DNA from: a virus
Length of the DNA stretch: 34,854 nt
Virus record (IMG/VR): IMGVR_UViG_3300007542_000083
Coordinates: 1-34,854 of that record
Reading direction: 5' to 3' (one strand)
In this document: in pieces, positions 1 to 8,611 of the stretch
Numbering within the stretch: the stretch's first letter is position 1
Layout of the letters: every line of letters begins with the position of its first letter
Position numbers and translations under genes: made by a program
Notes under the pieces: generated by a model
Told to the model about the DNA's origin: nothing
The model's input: the letters and a program-made list of their open reading frames with translations, nothing else
Database searches by the model: none

Positions 1-1494
1 AACATTGAATTCAACCTTTGGTCTTGGATTCGCCAAATGTGTAAATACGGAGACTTTTTCTTGAAATTAGAAATTGCTGAAAAATATGGTGTTTATAATG
101 TAATTCCTTATACAGCTTTCCATATTGAAAGACAGGAAAACTATGATAAAGAACACCCAAATGCAGTACGATTTAAGTATTCACCAGAAGGTATTTACGC
201 TGGTGGTTCTGGTTATTATGGTTCTCCTAATATAGGAACTTATGATAACGAACCAGGTATTTATTTTGATAATTATGAAATGGCTCACTTTAGATTGTTA
301 ACTGATGTTAACTATCTTCCTTATGGTCGTTCATATTTGGAACCAGCTCGTCGTATTTTTAAACAATACATTTTGATGGAAGATGCTATGTTAATTCATA
401 GAATCTCTCGTTCACCAGATCGCCGTGTTTTCTATATTAACGTTGGTTCTATTCCTCCTAATGAAGTAGAAAACTTTATGCAAAAAACCATCAGTACTAT
501 GAAACGTACTCCGTTGATGGATTCTCAAACAGGTGAATACAACTTAAAATATAACATGCAAAACTTATTGGAAGACTTTTATATTCCAATTCGTGGCAAT
601 GATACTTCAACCAAAATTGAAACCCAACCAGGTTTACAATATGATGGTATTCAAGACGTAACTTATTTAAGAGACAAATTATTTGCTGCTCTTAAAGTGC
701 CTAAAGCATTTATGGGTTACGAGAAAGATTTGACTGGTAAAGCTACATTAGCAGCTGAAGATATTCGTTTTGCTCGTACAATTAACCGCATTCAACGTAT
801 TGTGTTGTCTGAATTGTATAAAATCGCTTTAGTACATTTATACTCACAAGGTTATACAGGCGAACAATTAACTAATTTTGAATTAGATTTAACTACTCCT
901 TCAATCATTTATGACCAGGAAAAAATTGCCTTGTTAACTCAGAAGGTTGATTTAGCTCAAAAGATTATGGACCTTAAAATATTACCATCAGATTGGATAT
1001 ATGATAACGTGTTCCATTTCAGTGAAGATCAATACGATGAATATAGAGATTTGATTGTTGAAGACCAAAAACGTGCCTTTAGACAAAAACAAATTGCTGA
1101 AGAAGGTAATGATCCTAAGGTAACAGGTAAATCATATGGTACACCACACGACTTAGCATCACTTTATGGTAAAGGAAGAATGTATTCTGAACCAGAAAAC
1201 GTTCCTGTAGGATATGGCGATGATTTAAAATTAGGTCGTCCTGAAGAAAAATCAACTAATCGTAATACACAAGATGATAACTTTGGTAAAGACAGATTAG
1301 GCGCTAAAGGTATGAATGATAAAGACAACGAAAATGAACAGGGCGGTATTAATCCAAACTATAAAGGAGGATCGCCATTAGCGTTAGAAGCTAAGCAAGT
1401 TTATCTTAAAAATAAAACTTTAATTGAGGGTTTATTCAAAGATAAAAGAGATGGAGGAGATTCACTTTTAGATGAATCTAAATTAAAGAAGTAA
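1..1494 (+). CDS. 20: Portal vertex protein, gp20-like (5' partial)
   Basis: This is the dodecameric portal at the unique capsid vertex through which DNA is packaged and to which the neck attaches. The reading frame is open from the first base of the window, so the ATG at 37 is internal and the true start lies upstream; 497 residues are visible, against about 524 for T4 gp20. Recognisable T4-portal blocks are RSYLEPARRIFKQ and the following RSPDRRVFYINVGSIP (visible residues about 111-152), then LEDFYIPIRG and a VTYLRDKLFAALKVP block before the helical C-terminal half. The last 100 residues are charged and low in complexity. It heads the T4-order set portal-(small genes)-protease-scaffold-capsid. 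The family call is strong; the exact N-terminus is unknown. Confidence 0.9.
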   Translation, partial: NIEFNLWSWIRQMCKYGDFFLKLEIAEKYGVYNVIPYTAFHIERQENYDKEHPNAVRFKYSPEGIYAGGSGYYGSPNIGTYDNEPGIYFDNYEMAHFRLLTDVNYLPYGRSYLEPARRIFKQYILMEDAMLIHRISRSPDRRVFYINVGSIPPNEVENFMQKTISTMKRTPLMDSQTGEYNLKYNMQNLLEDFYIPIRGNDTSTKIETQPGLQYDGIQDVTYLRDKLFAALKVPKAFMGYEKDLTGKATLAAEDIRFARTINRIQRIVLSELYKIALVHLYSQGYTGEQLTNFELDLTTPSIIYDQEKIALLTQKVDLAQKIMDLKILPSDWIYDNVFHFSEDQYDEYRDLIVEDQKRAFRQKQIAEEGNDPKVTGKSYGTPHDLASLYGKGRMYSEPENVPVGYGDDLKLGRPEEKSTNRNTQDDNFGKDRLGAKGMNDKDNENEQGGINPNYKGGSPLALEAKQVYLKNKTLIEGLFKDKRDGGDSLLDESKLKK

Positions 1495-1504
1495 AAATCC
1501 TGAT

Positions 1505-1515
1505 ATATTTATAAC
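1505..1515 (+). promoter_or_regulatory. Intergenic ATATTTATAAC motif, copy 1
   Basis: ATATTTATAAC lies 12 nt before the ATG at 1528, in the 33-nt gap after the portal gene. It is one of eight near-identical copies placed just before gene starts; see the finding on this motif. The role (late promoter element or leader element) is inferred. Confidence 0.4.
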
Positions 1516-1527
1516 AAAACCTAAAGA

Positions 1528-2385
1528 ATGAATATTAAACATTCTAAGTATAAGAATACGGGATTATTGTTTGAACTTTTAGTTAGACAAATCACTGCTG
1601 ATACCTTATCTGGTAAGGATTCAAAAGCTACCGGTATTCTTAAAAAATACTTTGTCCGCACAGAATTAGGAAGAGAGTACAAATTGTATGAAACTCTTTC
1701 TAAGCATAAAAATATTACCGAAGGTAAAGCTGAAATTATAATTAATACAATTGTTGAAACTTCTAAAGACCTTAATAGAGGTGCTTTAAAAAGACAAAAA
1801 TATAATTTAATTAGTGAAATCCAAAAGCATTATAATTTAGAGGAATTTTTCAAAACTAAATTACCTAATTATAAAGCATATGCTTCGTTATACACTTTAT
1901 TAGAAATTTATAACAGCGAAAACCTATCTAATCCAGACCAAATTATTGATAACAAAATGTCTCTATTAGAGCATTTAACTTCTAAAAATATTATTAAAGA
2001 AAAAGTAGAAGATGATTTGTTAGAAGAATTTAAATCATATGATAAGGATTTACGTATCTTAACTTACAAAGTAATGTTAGAAAAATTCAATGGTAAATAT
2101 GAATCATTGAATGATAATCAAAAAGTGGTTTTAAAAGAATTCATCAACTCAGTTGATTCAACTCCAAAATTAAGAGAATTTTATAATGGTAAAGTTGGAG
2201 AAATTAAAGAAGAAATAAATAAATTATCTAAAAAAGTTACTGATAAAGCTGTTCAGATTAAATTAAATGAAGTAGCTAACTTACTTTCTCCATTAAATAA
2301 AACAGCCAACGTTGGTAATAATGATTTAGTTAATTTGTTACAATATTATGCATTGTTAGAAGAATTAACTAAAATACATGGCTAA
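1528..2385 (+). CDS. Conserved-looking phage head-module protein, function unknown
   Basis: The 285-residue product is mostly helical and Lys/Glu/Leu-rich, with no signal peptide or membrane segment. The N-terminus (KYKNTGLLFELLVRQITADTL) looks like a folded domain, and the rest is charged helix with possible coiled coil around residues 220-260. I do not recognise a named family. It sits immediately after the portal, where T4 carries the small prohead core proteins gp67 and gp68, and it overlaps the next gene by 8 nt, so it is probably translated with it. A role in prohead assembly is inferred from position only. The start is the only plausible ATG, without a Shine-Dalgarno sequence. Confidence 0.6.
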   Translation: MNIKHSKYKNTGLLFELLVRQITADTLSGKDSKATGILKKYFVRTELGREYKLYETLSKHKNITEGKAEIIINTIVETSKDLNRGALKRQKYNLISEIQKHYNLEEFFKTKLPNYKAYASLYTLLEIYNSENLSNPDQIIDNKMSLLEHLTSKNIIKEKVEDDLLEEFKSYDKDLRILTYKVMLEKFNGKYESLNDNQKVVLKEFINSVDSTPKLREFYNGKVGEIKEEINKLSKKVTDKAVQIKLNEVANLLSPLNKTANVGNNDLVNLLQYYALLEELTKIHG

Positions 2386-3313
2386 TTACAAGTATAAATT
2401 AAAAGAGGCAGACGGTGTAATCAAACCTAAAGACGTTGATCCTGAATTATTAGATAGGATTGAAAGACGTTATGGTAAAGTTGATTACAAAAATGACTTT
2501 TTTAATGATACTTTATCTACATACTTTAAAACAGTTGATGTTGATGATGAAACAGGTCAAATAAATCATCAAATTATAAAATTAGCTAACTTTGGTGATG
2601 CTTTAAAAGAATTATCTCAAGCAGCAAGAGCAGTTGCTGATTTATCTAAAACAACTGACGGTAAATTAGATCCTAAATTAGCAGTAATTGCTCAAGATGT
2701 AAAGGATGTATTTAATAAATTCAGAACCCATATTCGAAAAGAATATCCTGAACAATACGTTCAAATTAAAAATTTATTAGATGAAGTATCTTCTTTAGGA
2801 TCAACATCAATGTTTACATCAGGAGGCGAAGGTGAAAATCATACTGGTCCTTCTCCAAAAGGATCTACTTACGGAGCTTATAAACAAGCCGGATATAAAA
2901 AAGTAAATGAAGGTCCTGGAGCTACTATGGGTCCTGGTCCAAAAGCTGGTCCTGAAGGTGTTACTAAAAACAAATACATAACTGATTTTAAATACAAGTT
3001 AGTTAACCAAAAAGCATTGAATAAAGCAGCTAAGGGTATTGAAGTAAAACAACTTTGGGAAGAAACAGATGTTGAATCTTATTTACAAGATGCTAGTATA
3101 AATAAATCCTCAAATAAAAAGTGGGTTGGAAGTAGATTATTAGCTTTTGATAAAATTGAAAGACAATTAAACGAATTAATTCCTTTATTACAACAATCAA
3201 AACATGAAACAATGGATTACTATAAACAAAATCCAGACTCATTTAGTGTTGTATACGGAACTGATTTAGCACAAGAATATTTAAACGACTTAATAGAATT
3301 ATTTAAAAAATAA
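2378..3313 (+). CDS. Head-module protein of unknown function with FTSGGEGEN motif
   Basis: The product has 311 residues. Residues 1-140 are charged and helical. A Gly/Pro-rich flexible stretch follows (about 144-195, including FTSGGEGEN at 146-154 and GPGATMGPGPKAGPEG), then a second helical domain to the end. The nonapeptide FTSGGEGEN also occurs in the major capsid protein (residues 70-78), encoded with different synonymous codons. The start overlaps the end of the preceding gene by 8 nt, which suggests coupled translation. I recognise no family. Position between portal and protease suggests a prohead core or head-completion role, which is inference. Confidence 0.55.
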   Translation: MANYKYKLKEADGVIKPKDVDPELLDRIERRYGKVDYKNDFFNDTLSTYFKTVDVDDETGQINHQIIKLANFGDALKELSQAARAVADLSKTTDGKLDPKLAVIAQDVKDVFNKFRTHIRKEYPEQYVQIKNLLDEVSSLGSTSMFTSGGEGENHTGPSPKGSTYGAYKQAGYKKVNEGPGATMGPGPKAGPEGVTKNKYITDFKYKLVNQKALNKAAKGIEVKQLWEETDVESYLQDASINKSSNKKWVGSRLLAFDKIERQLNELIPLLQQSKHETMDYYKQNPDSFSVVYGTDLAQEYLNDLIELFKK

Positions 3314-3317
3314 AACA

Positions 3318-3554
3318 ATGGCAAACTTACCAGTAAACCCAATCGGACTTTATACTTCAACTACTGCAACTGGTAGTTTTGGTGGTTTCACAGTAGTATC
3401 AGGATCAAGTGCTGTTATTACTGGATTAAAAGATGAAAAAGATAGAATTTTAGCTACGGCAGCAGCACCTATGGTTATTCCTGCAGGACACACAATTCCT
3501 GTTTTTGTAACTAGTGCTTCATTAACTACTGGAGCGATTTTACTTTATCCATAA
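3318..3554 (+). CDS. Small beta-rich virion-like protein
   Basis: This 78-residue product is rich in Ala, Thr, Val and Gly with few charges (one short KDEKDR patch around residues 38-43). It looks like a small all-beta fold such as a capsid decoration protein, but that is a guess from composition. It follows the previous stop by 4 nt with an A-rich leader and no Shine-Dalgarno. Context is the head-assembly module. No family recognised. Confidence 0.45.
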   Translation: MANLPVNPIGLYTSTTATGSFGGFTVVSGSSAVITGLKDEKDRILATAAAPMVIPAGHTIPVFVTSASLTTGAILLYP

Positions 3555-3564
3555 TATTTATAAC
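3554..3564 (+). promoter_or_regulatory. Intergenic ATATTTATAAC motif, copy 2
   Basis: ATATTTATAAC begins on the last base of the previous stop codon (TAA, 3552-3554) and ends 2 nt before the ATG at 3567. That spacing would place a conventional transcription start at or inside the start codon, so this copy argues for a leaderless transcript or a role in RNA. Confidence 0.4.
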
Positions 3565-3566
3565 AT

Positions 3567-4178
3567 ATGGCAACTCTACAAGAACAATATAATTTGATTA
3601 AAGAAGGTAAAGGAGACAAACAATACTTCTTGAAACAAGCCAAATACTTATTTCCTGAATACATTACTGCTTTAAATGATTTTGATACTACTGTTCATAT
3701 TTTGAAAAGTAAAAGTCTTTTATCTGAAGCCGCAGGTGGTATAGTTACTTTAAAACCAGCAAATGTTGATTGGTTTAAAAAGTTTAACGATAGCCTTAAA
3801 GAAGCAGTAGGTGTTAAGAACAAAAAAGAATACGGTGATCAAAACGAGTTTGAAAAAATTGATAAAGAAGTTCAAAAAGACTTAGATAATCAATTTAATA
3901 ATAAAGACGACAAAAACATTGATAACGTTTATGGTCAATCATTTTTAATGGGATACTATACAGAAATGAAAGATCCTAAAAATGCTAAAAAAACCGTTGA
4001 TGAATTAAAACAAATCGTGTTGAAAAACATGACTAAAGATATTAATTATTATCACACAAAAGCTTCTTTTGGTGTTAAAGATATCGGATACACTGTAGAT
4101 TCTACCGGAATGGGCGAACCAAAAGCTCCTAAAGGTAAATACAAAGCTAGTGGTTACGGTGATCTAGATAAAAAATAA
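3567..4178 (+). CDS. Head-module protein of unknown function
   Basis: The 203-residue hydrophilic product is Lys/Asp-rich, with a central charged stretch (about residues 85-125, many Asp, Asn and Lys) and a Gly/Lys-rich C-terminus (GMGEPKAPKGKYKASGYG). There are no membrane segments. It ends 2 nt before the protease gene, so the two are probably co-translated. T4 places small prohead core components just before gp21; a core role here is inferred from order only, and I recognise no family. Confidence 0.5.
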   Translation: MATLQEQYNLIKEGKGDKQYFLKQAKYLFPEYITALNDFDTTVHILKSKSLLSEAAGGIVTLKPANVDWFKKFNDSLKEAVGVKNKKEYGDQNEFEKIDKEVQKDLDNQFNNKDDKNIDNVYGQSFLMGYYTEMKDPKNAKKTVDELKQIVLKNMTKDINYYHTKASFGVKDIGYTVDSTGMGEPKAPKGKYKASGYGDLDKK

Positions 4179-4180
4179 TT

Positions 4181-4783
4181 ATGAAGCAAGTATTAATCGA
4201 AACCCATCCTTTCCAGGTATCTCGTCAACAATTACATGAGGGAATGAAAGCTCCTTCAGGTAATCCTTTAGTTGAAGGTATTTTAGCAACTGCCGAAGTT
4301 AAAAACGGTAATGGTCGTTATTATCCAAAAGAGTTATGGGAAAGAGAAATCGATAAATACCAACAAGTTGTTAAAGAAAATAGAGCAACAGGTGAATTAG
4401 ATCACCCTGAATCCTCTATTATTAATTTAAAAAACGTTTCTCATATTATTAGAGAAATATGGTGGGACGGAGATAAAGTAATGGGTAAAATAGAAATCTT
4501 ACCTACTGTCTCTGGAGATATTTTAAAAGCTCTTGTTGATAACAATGTTCAAGTAGGTGTTTCATCTCGTGGAATGGGTTCATTAAAACAAATTGGTGAA
4601 ACATTAGAGGTACAAGATGATTTCGAATTATTATGCTGGGATTTTGTTTCTACCCCATCCAATCCAGGTTCATACATGCATGTAATTAAAGAGGGCAAAG
4701 AAGTTCCGACTTATCAATACGGTAAAGTTAATACTTTATTGACGGAACTTTTATGTGCTAATGGGTCTTGTCCCATATTTTAA
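4181..4783 (+). CDS. 21: Prohead core protease, gp21-like
   Basis: This serine protease of the T4 gp21 / herpesvirus assemblin-like fold matures the prohead by cleaving scaffold and capsid proteins, in T4 after a hydrophobic-X-Glu motif. Visible active-site blocks are GELDHP (His75) and VGVSSRGMGS (Ser128/Ser129), with the usual spacing, preceded by a typical YYPKELWEREI segment (47-57) and followed by FELLCWDFVSTPSNPGS (148-164). The length of 200 residues is close to T4 gp21 (212). It is followed by a strong terminator, ending the portal-to-protease unit. The second Ser of the pair may be the nucleophile; I cannot tell which. Confidence 0.88.
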   Translation: MKQVLIETHPFQVSRQQLHEGMKAPSGNPLVEGILATAEVKNGNGRYYPKELWEREIDKYQQVVKENRATGELDHPESSIINLKNVSHIIREIWWDGDKVMGKIEILPTVSGDILKALVDNNVQVGVSSRGMGSLKQIGETLEVQDDFELLCWDFVSTPSNPGSYMHVIKEGKEVPTYQYGKVNTLLTELLCANGSCPIF

Positions 4784-4812
4784 AGATACCTGCTACCTTA
4801 GGTAATAAATGT

Positions 4813-4856
4813 ACCCGTAAGCATACCATAAGAACTGCTTGCGGGTCTTTTTTTTT
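4813..4856 (+). terminator. Rho-independent terminator after the protease gene
   Basis: An 11-bp stem (4813-4823 with 4836-4846, one G-T wobble) closes a 12-nt loop and is followed by C and a run of nine T. It separates the portal-protease unit from the scaffold gene. Confidence 0.85.
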
Positions 4857-4902
4857 CTCAATAGGCGATTTTAAAGAATCTCCATATATGTATATTCGTA
4901 AT

Positions 4903-4922
4903 ATGCGATCTCTATATCGCAT
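4903..4922 (+). other. Hairpin in the scaffold-gene leader
   Basis: ATGCGAT (4903-4909) and ATCGCAT (4916-4922) form a perfect 7-bp stem with a 6-nt loop. No T run follows, so it is not a terminator. It lies about 95 nt before the scaffold ATG and just before a weak copy of the intergenic motif (GATTTATAAT, 4926-4935). If transcribed it could be a leader structure; function unknown. Confidence 0.35.
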
Positions 4923-4925
4923 TGA

Positions 4926-4935
4926 GATTTATAAT
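4926..4935 (+). promoter_or_regulatory. Possible weak copy of the intergenic motif
   Basis: GATTTATAAT resembles ATATTTATAA and is the only such match between the terminator at 4813-4856 and the scaffold start at 5016. It lies about 80 nt upstream of the ATG. A promoter must exist in this interval if the terminator is efficient; this is a weak candidate. Confidence 0.25.
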
Positions 4936-5015
4936 ATCTATTACGCTTCGACATTTTGTCAATAATAAGCGTACTTCCAACACAATTTAATTGAGGAAAA
5001 ACTAAAAAAAAAAGT

Positions 5016-6458
5016 ATGGTAAACAGAGACTTACTCGCAGAAGCCATTGCCGATGCCAAAGCTGTTAAGGAAACAGCCATCGCCAATGCAAAAGCTGCTT
5101 TGGAAGAAGCCTTTACCCCATTTTTGAAAGAGAAGTTAGCTGCAAAGTTAGCTGAAATGGATAACATGGAAGAGGAAGAAATCAAAGAAGCTGACGACAA
5201 AGAGGGGTACGAAGGTCAAATGGGCAAGAAAAAACTTGGCACCAAAATGACTGAAGCTGATGATGCTGAAGGGTACGAAGGCCAGATGGGTAAAAAACAT
5301 TTGGGTACTAAAGAAGTAGACGAAGCCGAAGAAATGAACCTTGACGAACTCCTTAAGGAATTAGATGAATTAGAAGAGAACATCAACTTGACTGACTTCC
5401 CAGACGAAGAAGGTGAACACGGAAACGTGGCCGCCAAAAACGTTAACGAAGACGCTCGTACAGATGCTGAAGAAGAGGGTTACCTCGACGGCATGAAGGA
5501 CGAGAAAGAAGACGAAGAAGATGAAGAAATCGATCTTGAAAACATGACCGAAGACGATCTCAAATCATTCATCGAAAGTGTAATCGCTGACATGGTTGAA
5601 GCCGGTGAATTAGAAGCTGGTGAAGGTATGGAAGGCGAAGAAGAAATTGAAAGTGAAGAAACTGAAGAAGAAGAAATCACTGAACGTAAAAAAGAAGGAT
5701 ATGACGATCGTGAAGACGAGTCAGTTTCAGCCCGTAGAGGTAAAGAAGCTGGTAAAAAGCAATCTTTCAAAGCCCGCAGAGATGATTCTTACGGTAAATT
5801 TGGAAAGCGTGATGCTGAAGCCGCTGGCAAAGTATCAGGTCCAGGTAAAAACAAAATTAACAAAGAAAATTACGACATGAAAGAAGAAATTGACGAGATC
5901 GTTGGTTCAGGAACCGACTTTGCTCAGTTAGCTGACATGCTAGGTGTTAGTCTTGATGCTGCTAAGTATTTAGTAACAGCTGGTGGATTAGCAGTTCCTG
6001 CTATCTTAGCTGCTATTAAAGTTGGTGGTGACAAAGCTATCCAATTCTTTAAGAAAATGGCTACTAAAAAATCAATGGCCGAAGGTGAAGAAATGGAAGA
6101 AATGAAAGCTGAATTAAATGAAGCTTACAAAACAATTTCTACTATCAAAGAAGAATTAGCTGAAGTTAATTTGTTTAACGCTAAGTTACTTTACACTAAC
6201 AAAATCTTCAAAGCTAAAAATTTGAGCGAAGCTCAAAAGGTTAAAGTATTAGCTGCTTTTGATAAAGCTGCTAGTGTTAAAGAAGCCGAATTAGTATTCG
6301 AAACCTTAAGTGAGGGAATGACTGCTAAGAAAGCTCCTATGAATGAGTCATTAATTCATGGTGGTGCTTCTAAAGCTGCTGGTGTAGCTACTAAGAAGCC
6401 AATTATGGAAGCTAATGACCAGGTTGTTAGATGGCAAAAATTAGCCGGTATTAAATAA
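5016..6458 (+). CDS. 22: Prohead scaffold/core protein, gp22-like
   Basis: This is the internal scaffold around which the capsid shell assembles and which gp21 later degrades. The 480-residue product is very acidic in the first 230 residues, with long Glu/Asp runs. There is a tandem duplication of a unit ending EGYEGQMGKK-LGTK (about residues 58-78 and 79-99). The C-terminal region (about 365-440) carries helical segments such as ELNEAYKTISTIKEELAEV and LSEAQKVKVLAAFDKAASV, like gp22-type scaffolds of T4-like phages. Between them, residues about 295-345 include a hydrophobic Ala/Gly-rich stretch. It sits between protease and capsid genes as in T4. An A-rich leader without Shine-Dalgarno precedes the ATG. 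Confidence 0.75.
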   Translation: MVNRDLLAEAIADAKAVKETAIANAKAALEEAFTPFLKEKLAAKLAEMDNMEEEEIKEADDKEGYEGQMGKKKLGTKMTEADDAEGYEGQMGKKHLGTKEVDEAEEMNLDELLKELDELEENINLTDFPDEEGEHGNVAAKNVNEDARTDAEEEGYLDGMKDEKEDEEDEEIDLENMTEDDLKSFIESVIADMVEAGELEAGEGMEGEEEIESEETEEEEITERKKEGYDDREDESVSARRGKEAGKKQSFKARRDDSYGKFGKRDAEAAGKVSGPGKNKINKENYDMKEEIDEIVGSGTDFAQLADMLGVSLDAAKYLVTAGGLAVPAILAAIKVGGDKAIQFFKKMATKKSMAEGEEMEEMKAELNEAYKTISTIKEELAEVNLFNAKLLYTNKIFKAKNLSEAQKVKVLAAFDKAASVKEAELVFETLSEGMTAKKAPMNESLIHGGASKAAGVATKKPIMEANDQVVRWQKLAGIK

Positions 6459-6483
6459 TTTAAAAAAACAAACAATAAAAACA

Positions 6484-8250
6484 ATGTCACAAGTACAATC
6501 ATTATTAGAAAGCGCTGCTGGTTCTTGGAAGAACTTGCAAAGCGACGCTGCCAGATTAGCCGGAAAATGGGCTAGAACTGGCTTATTGGAAAACTTGGCC
6601 GAGGTTGAAAAAAACAACATGTCTATCTTGTTGGAAAACCAAGCCAAGCAATTAGTAACTGAAAACAATACTATCGCTTCTAACTCTTATTTCACTTCAG
6701 GCGGTGAGGGTGAGAACTGGGCTGGTATTGCTCTTCCATTGGTACGTAAGGTATTCGGTACTATCGTAGCTAAAGAATTCGTTAGTGTTCAGCCAATGAA
6801 CATGCCTTCAGGTCTCGTGTTCTTCTTGGATTTCCAGTACGGAAACTCAAAGACTCCTTTCACTCAAGGTCAGTCATTGTATGGTAACAGAAACACTGCT
6901 TCTCAATTCCCATTCTCTACTCCAGCTGCTGAAGGTGGTTTATATGGTGGTCCAGAAGGTCGTTTCACTTACGCTACTAACAACTTCTCATCTTCATTGT
7001 TGCAAATGTCAGCTTCTTTAGCTAACACTTTGACTACAACTGGTGCTGGAACTGGTTCAATCGTTTCTGCCTCTTGGGCTGAATTGAACTTCGATTCTAC
7101 TTACTCTGCTTCTGTAGCTGCTGGTGAGGTTTACAAATTTACTGTAACTGCCTCTAACACTACTTTACCTGCTTTTGATCAGGACGCAGTTCGTGGTTTC
7201 GTATTGAGCTCTGGTTCAAACTTTGGTGCTAATACTTTGTTGCCAGCTTTCACTAGCTACAACTACACTGCTGGTACTATCAGCTTCTTCTTCACTGGTG
7301 CTGCTGACTTCGCTTCAACTCCAGAATCTGGATCTTTGATCACAGTTACTTACCAGAAGATTGGTTCTCAAGATGGTATCAACACTACTTCAGGTGGTAA
7401 CTTCGCTGGTTCTCCATACAACGGTCGTGGTGATTTCGAAGCTTCTGGTTCTTTCTCAGTACCTAACAGTGCTTCAACTGGCCAAATCGTTATCCCTGAG
7501 ATCAATGTTAAGATGCAATCTCAAGCCATCACTGCTAAGACTAAGAAGTTGAAAGCTGTATGGACTCCTGAGTTCGCTCAAGACTTGGCTGCTTACCAGA
7601 ACATCGATGCTGAAGCTGAATTGACTAACATCATGAGCGAGTACATTTCAATGGAAATTGATTTGGAAATCTTGGATATGTTGATCGAAGATGCTGCTGC
7701 TGCTACTGAGTACTGGTCAGCTATTAACAACACTGTAATCACTGGTTCTACTCCAACCTTGACTACCTTGTCTTCTGGTTACTACAACACTCAAGGTCAG
7801 TGGTTCCAAACTTTGGGAACTAAGATCCAGAAAGTGTCTAACAAAATCCACCAGTTGACTTTGAGAGGCGGAGCTAACTTCTTGGTTACTTCTCCAACAG
7901 TAGCTACTATCTTGGAATCAATCCCTGGATTTGCTTCAACTTCAAACGGTGATGCCGCTCAAATGGAATACGCCTTCGGTGTACAGAAAGTTGGTCAGGT
8001 TAACAACCGCTACACTGTATACAAGAACCCATACATGACTGAAAACTTGATCTTGATGGGTTACAGAGGTTCACAGTTCTTGGAAACTGGTGCTGTATTT
8101 GCTCCATACATTCCATTGATCATGACTCCATTGGTTTACGATCCTGATACCTTCACTCCAAGAAAAGGTCTCTTGACTCGTTACGCCAAGAAGATGTTAC
8201 GTCCTGAATTCTACGGTAAGATCTACATCAACGGTTTAAACACCTTGTAA
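6484..8250 (+). CDS. 23: Major capsid protein, gp23-like
   Basis: This is the HK97-fold hexamer protein of the head. Clear family blocks are WAGIALPLVRKVFGTIVAKEFVSVQPM (residues about 79-105, divided here by me) and the conserved core around ITAKTKKLKAVWTPEFAQDL and AEAELTNIMSEYISMEI. The N-terminal 60 residues contain LLE and VTE motifs of the kind gp21 cleaves; cleavage after Glu60 in QLVTE is the most likely maturation site, by analogy with T4 (after residue 65). Residues about 190-320 look like an inserted beta-rich domain. Length 588 versus 521 in T4. Codons differ from the neighbours (many AAC, ATC, TTC, TAC, TTG), as expected for the most highly expressed gene. Leader is A-rich; a terminator follows. 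Confidence 0.95.
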   Translation: MSQVQSLLESAAGSWKNLQSDAARLAGKWARTGLLENLAEVEKNNMSILLENQAKQLVTENNTIASNSYFTSGGEGENWAGIALPLVRKVFGTIVAKEFVSVQPMNMPSGLVFFLDFQYGNSKTPFTQGQSLYGNRNTASQFPFSTPAAEGGLYGGPEGRFTYATNNFSSSLLQMSASLANTLTTTGAGTGSIVSASWAELNFDSTYSASVAAGEVYKFTVTASNTTLPAFDQDAVRGFVLSSGSNFGANTLLPAFTSYNYTAGTISFFFTGAADFASTPESGSLITVTYQKIGSQDGINTTSGGNFAGSPYNGRGDFEASGSFSVPNSASTGQIVIPEINVKMQSQAITAKTKKLKAVWTPEFAQDLAAYQNIDAEAELTNIMSEYISMEIDLEILDMLIEDAAAATEYWSAINNTVITGSTPTLTTLSSGYYNTQGQWFQTLGTKIQKVSNKIHQLTLRGGANFLVTSPTVATILESIPGFASTSNGDAAQMEYAFGVQKVGQVNNRYTVYKNPYMTENLILMGYRGSQFLETGAVFAPYIPLIMTPLVYDPDTFTPRKGLLTRYAKKMLRPEFYGKIYINGLNTL

Positions 8251-8281
8251 TCTAACCTAAAAGGATAAACATTAACAAAGG

Positions 8282-8306
8282 GCCCCGCAAAAGCGGGGCT
8301 TTTTGT
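8282..8306 (+). terminator. Rho-independent terminator after the capsid gene
   Basis: A perfect GC-only 7-bp stem (8282-8288 with 8293-8299) closes an AAAA loop and is followed by a T-rich tract. Flanking A and T tracts (about 8275-8280 and 8300-8310) can extend the stem. It ends the scaffold-capsid unit. Confidence 0.92.
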
Positions 8307-8317
8307 TTTTATTTTCA

Positions 8318-8327
8318 ATATTTATAG
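8318..8327 (+). promoter_or_regulatory. Intergenic ATATTTATA(G) motif, copy 3
   Basis: ATATTTATAG lies directly behind the capsid terminator and 4 nt before the ATG at 8332. A promoter is expected here because the strong terminator intervenes; a start about six nt downstream would give a leaderless mRNA. Confidence 0.45.
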
Positions 8328-8331
8328 ATAT

Positions 8332-8607
8332 ATGTTTAATATATTTGAGGAATTAACTTGGCCACAATTTAGCAAATTGCCTAATATTGTTAAGTTACCT
8401 CTTAACGAACAAGTAACACATTACAATCAGTATTTATTTGAATTAAATACAGCAAGACAAAACTGGATAGATTACCAAAATAAAGGACCTCAATCTAACA
8501 TTATAGGTGTCTTAGCACAAGAAGAATCGTATATTAACATTGACTATCTTTTAGATTATTTTGCTCTATTGCAAGAAGATGGATCATATATTTATGTAAC
8601 AGGATAA
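8332..8607 (+). CDS. Small protein of unknown function
   Basis: The 91-residue product is rich in Tyr, Leu, Asn and Gln and mildly acidic, with no signal peptide or membrane helix. It follows the capsid terminator and the intergenic motif and ends 4 nt before the next gene, so it probably opens a new transcription unit. I recognise no family. Coding is supported by position, tight packing and typical codon use. Confidence 0.55.
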   Translation: MFNIFEELTWPQFSKLPNIVKLPLNEQVTHYNQYLFELNTARQNWIDYQNKGPQSNIIGVLAQEESYINIDYLLDYFALLQEDGSYIYVTG

Positions 8608-8611
8608 TAAC

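Noticed and set aside
4768-4965. 65-codon frame starting at TTG after the protease
   Set aside because: It runs through the terminator hairpin and T run and overlaps the protease end; no coding features.
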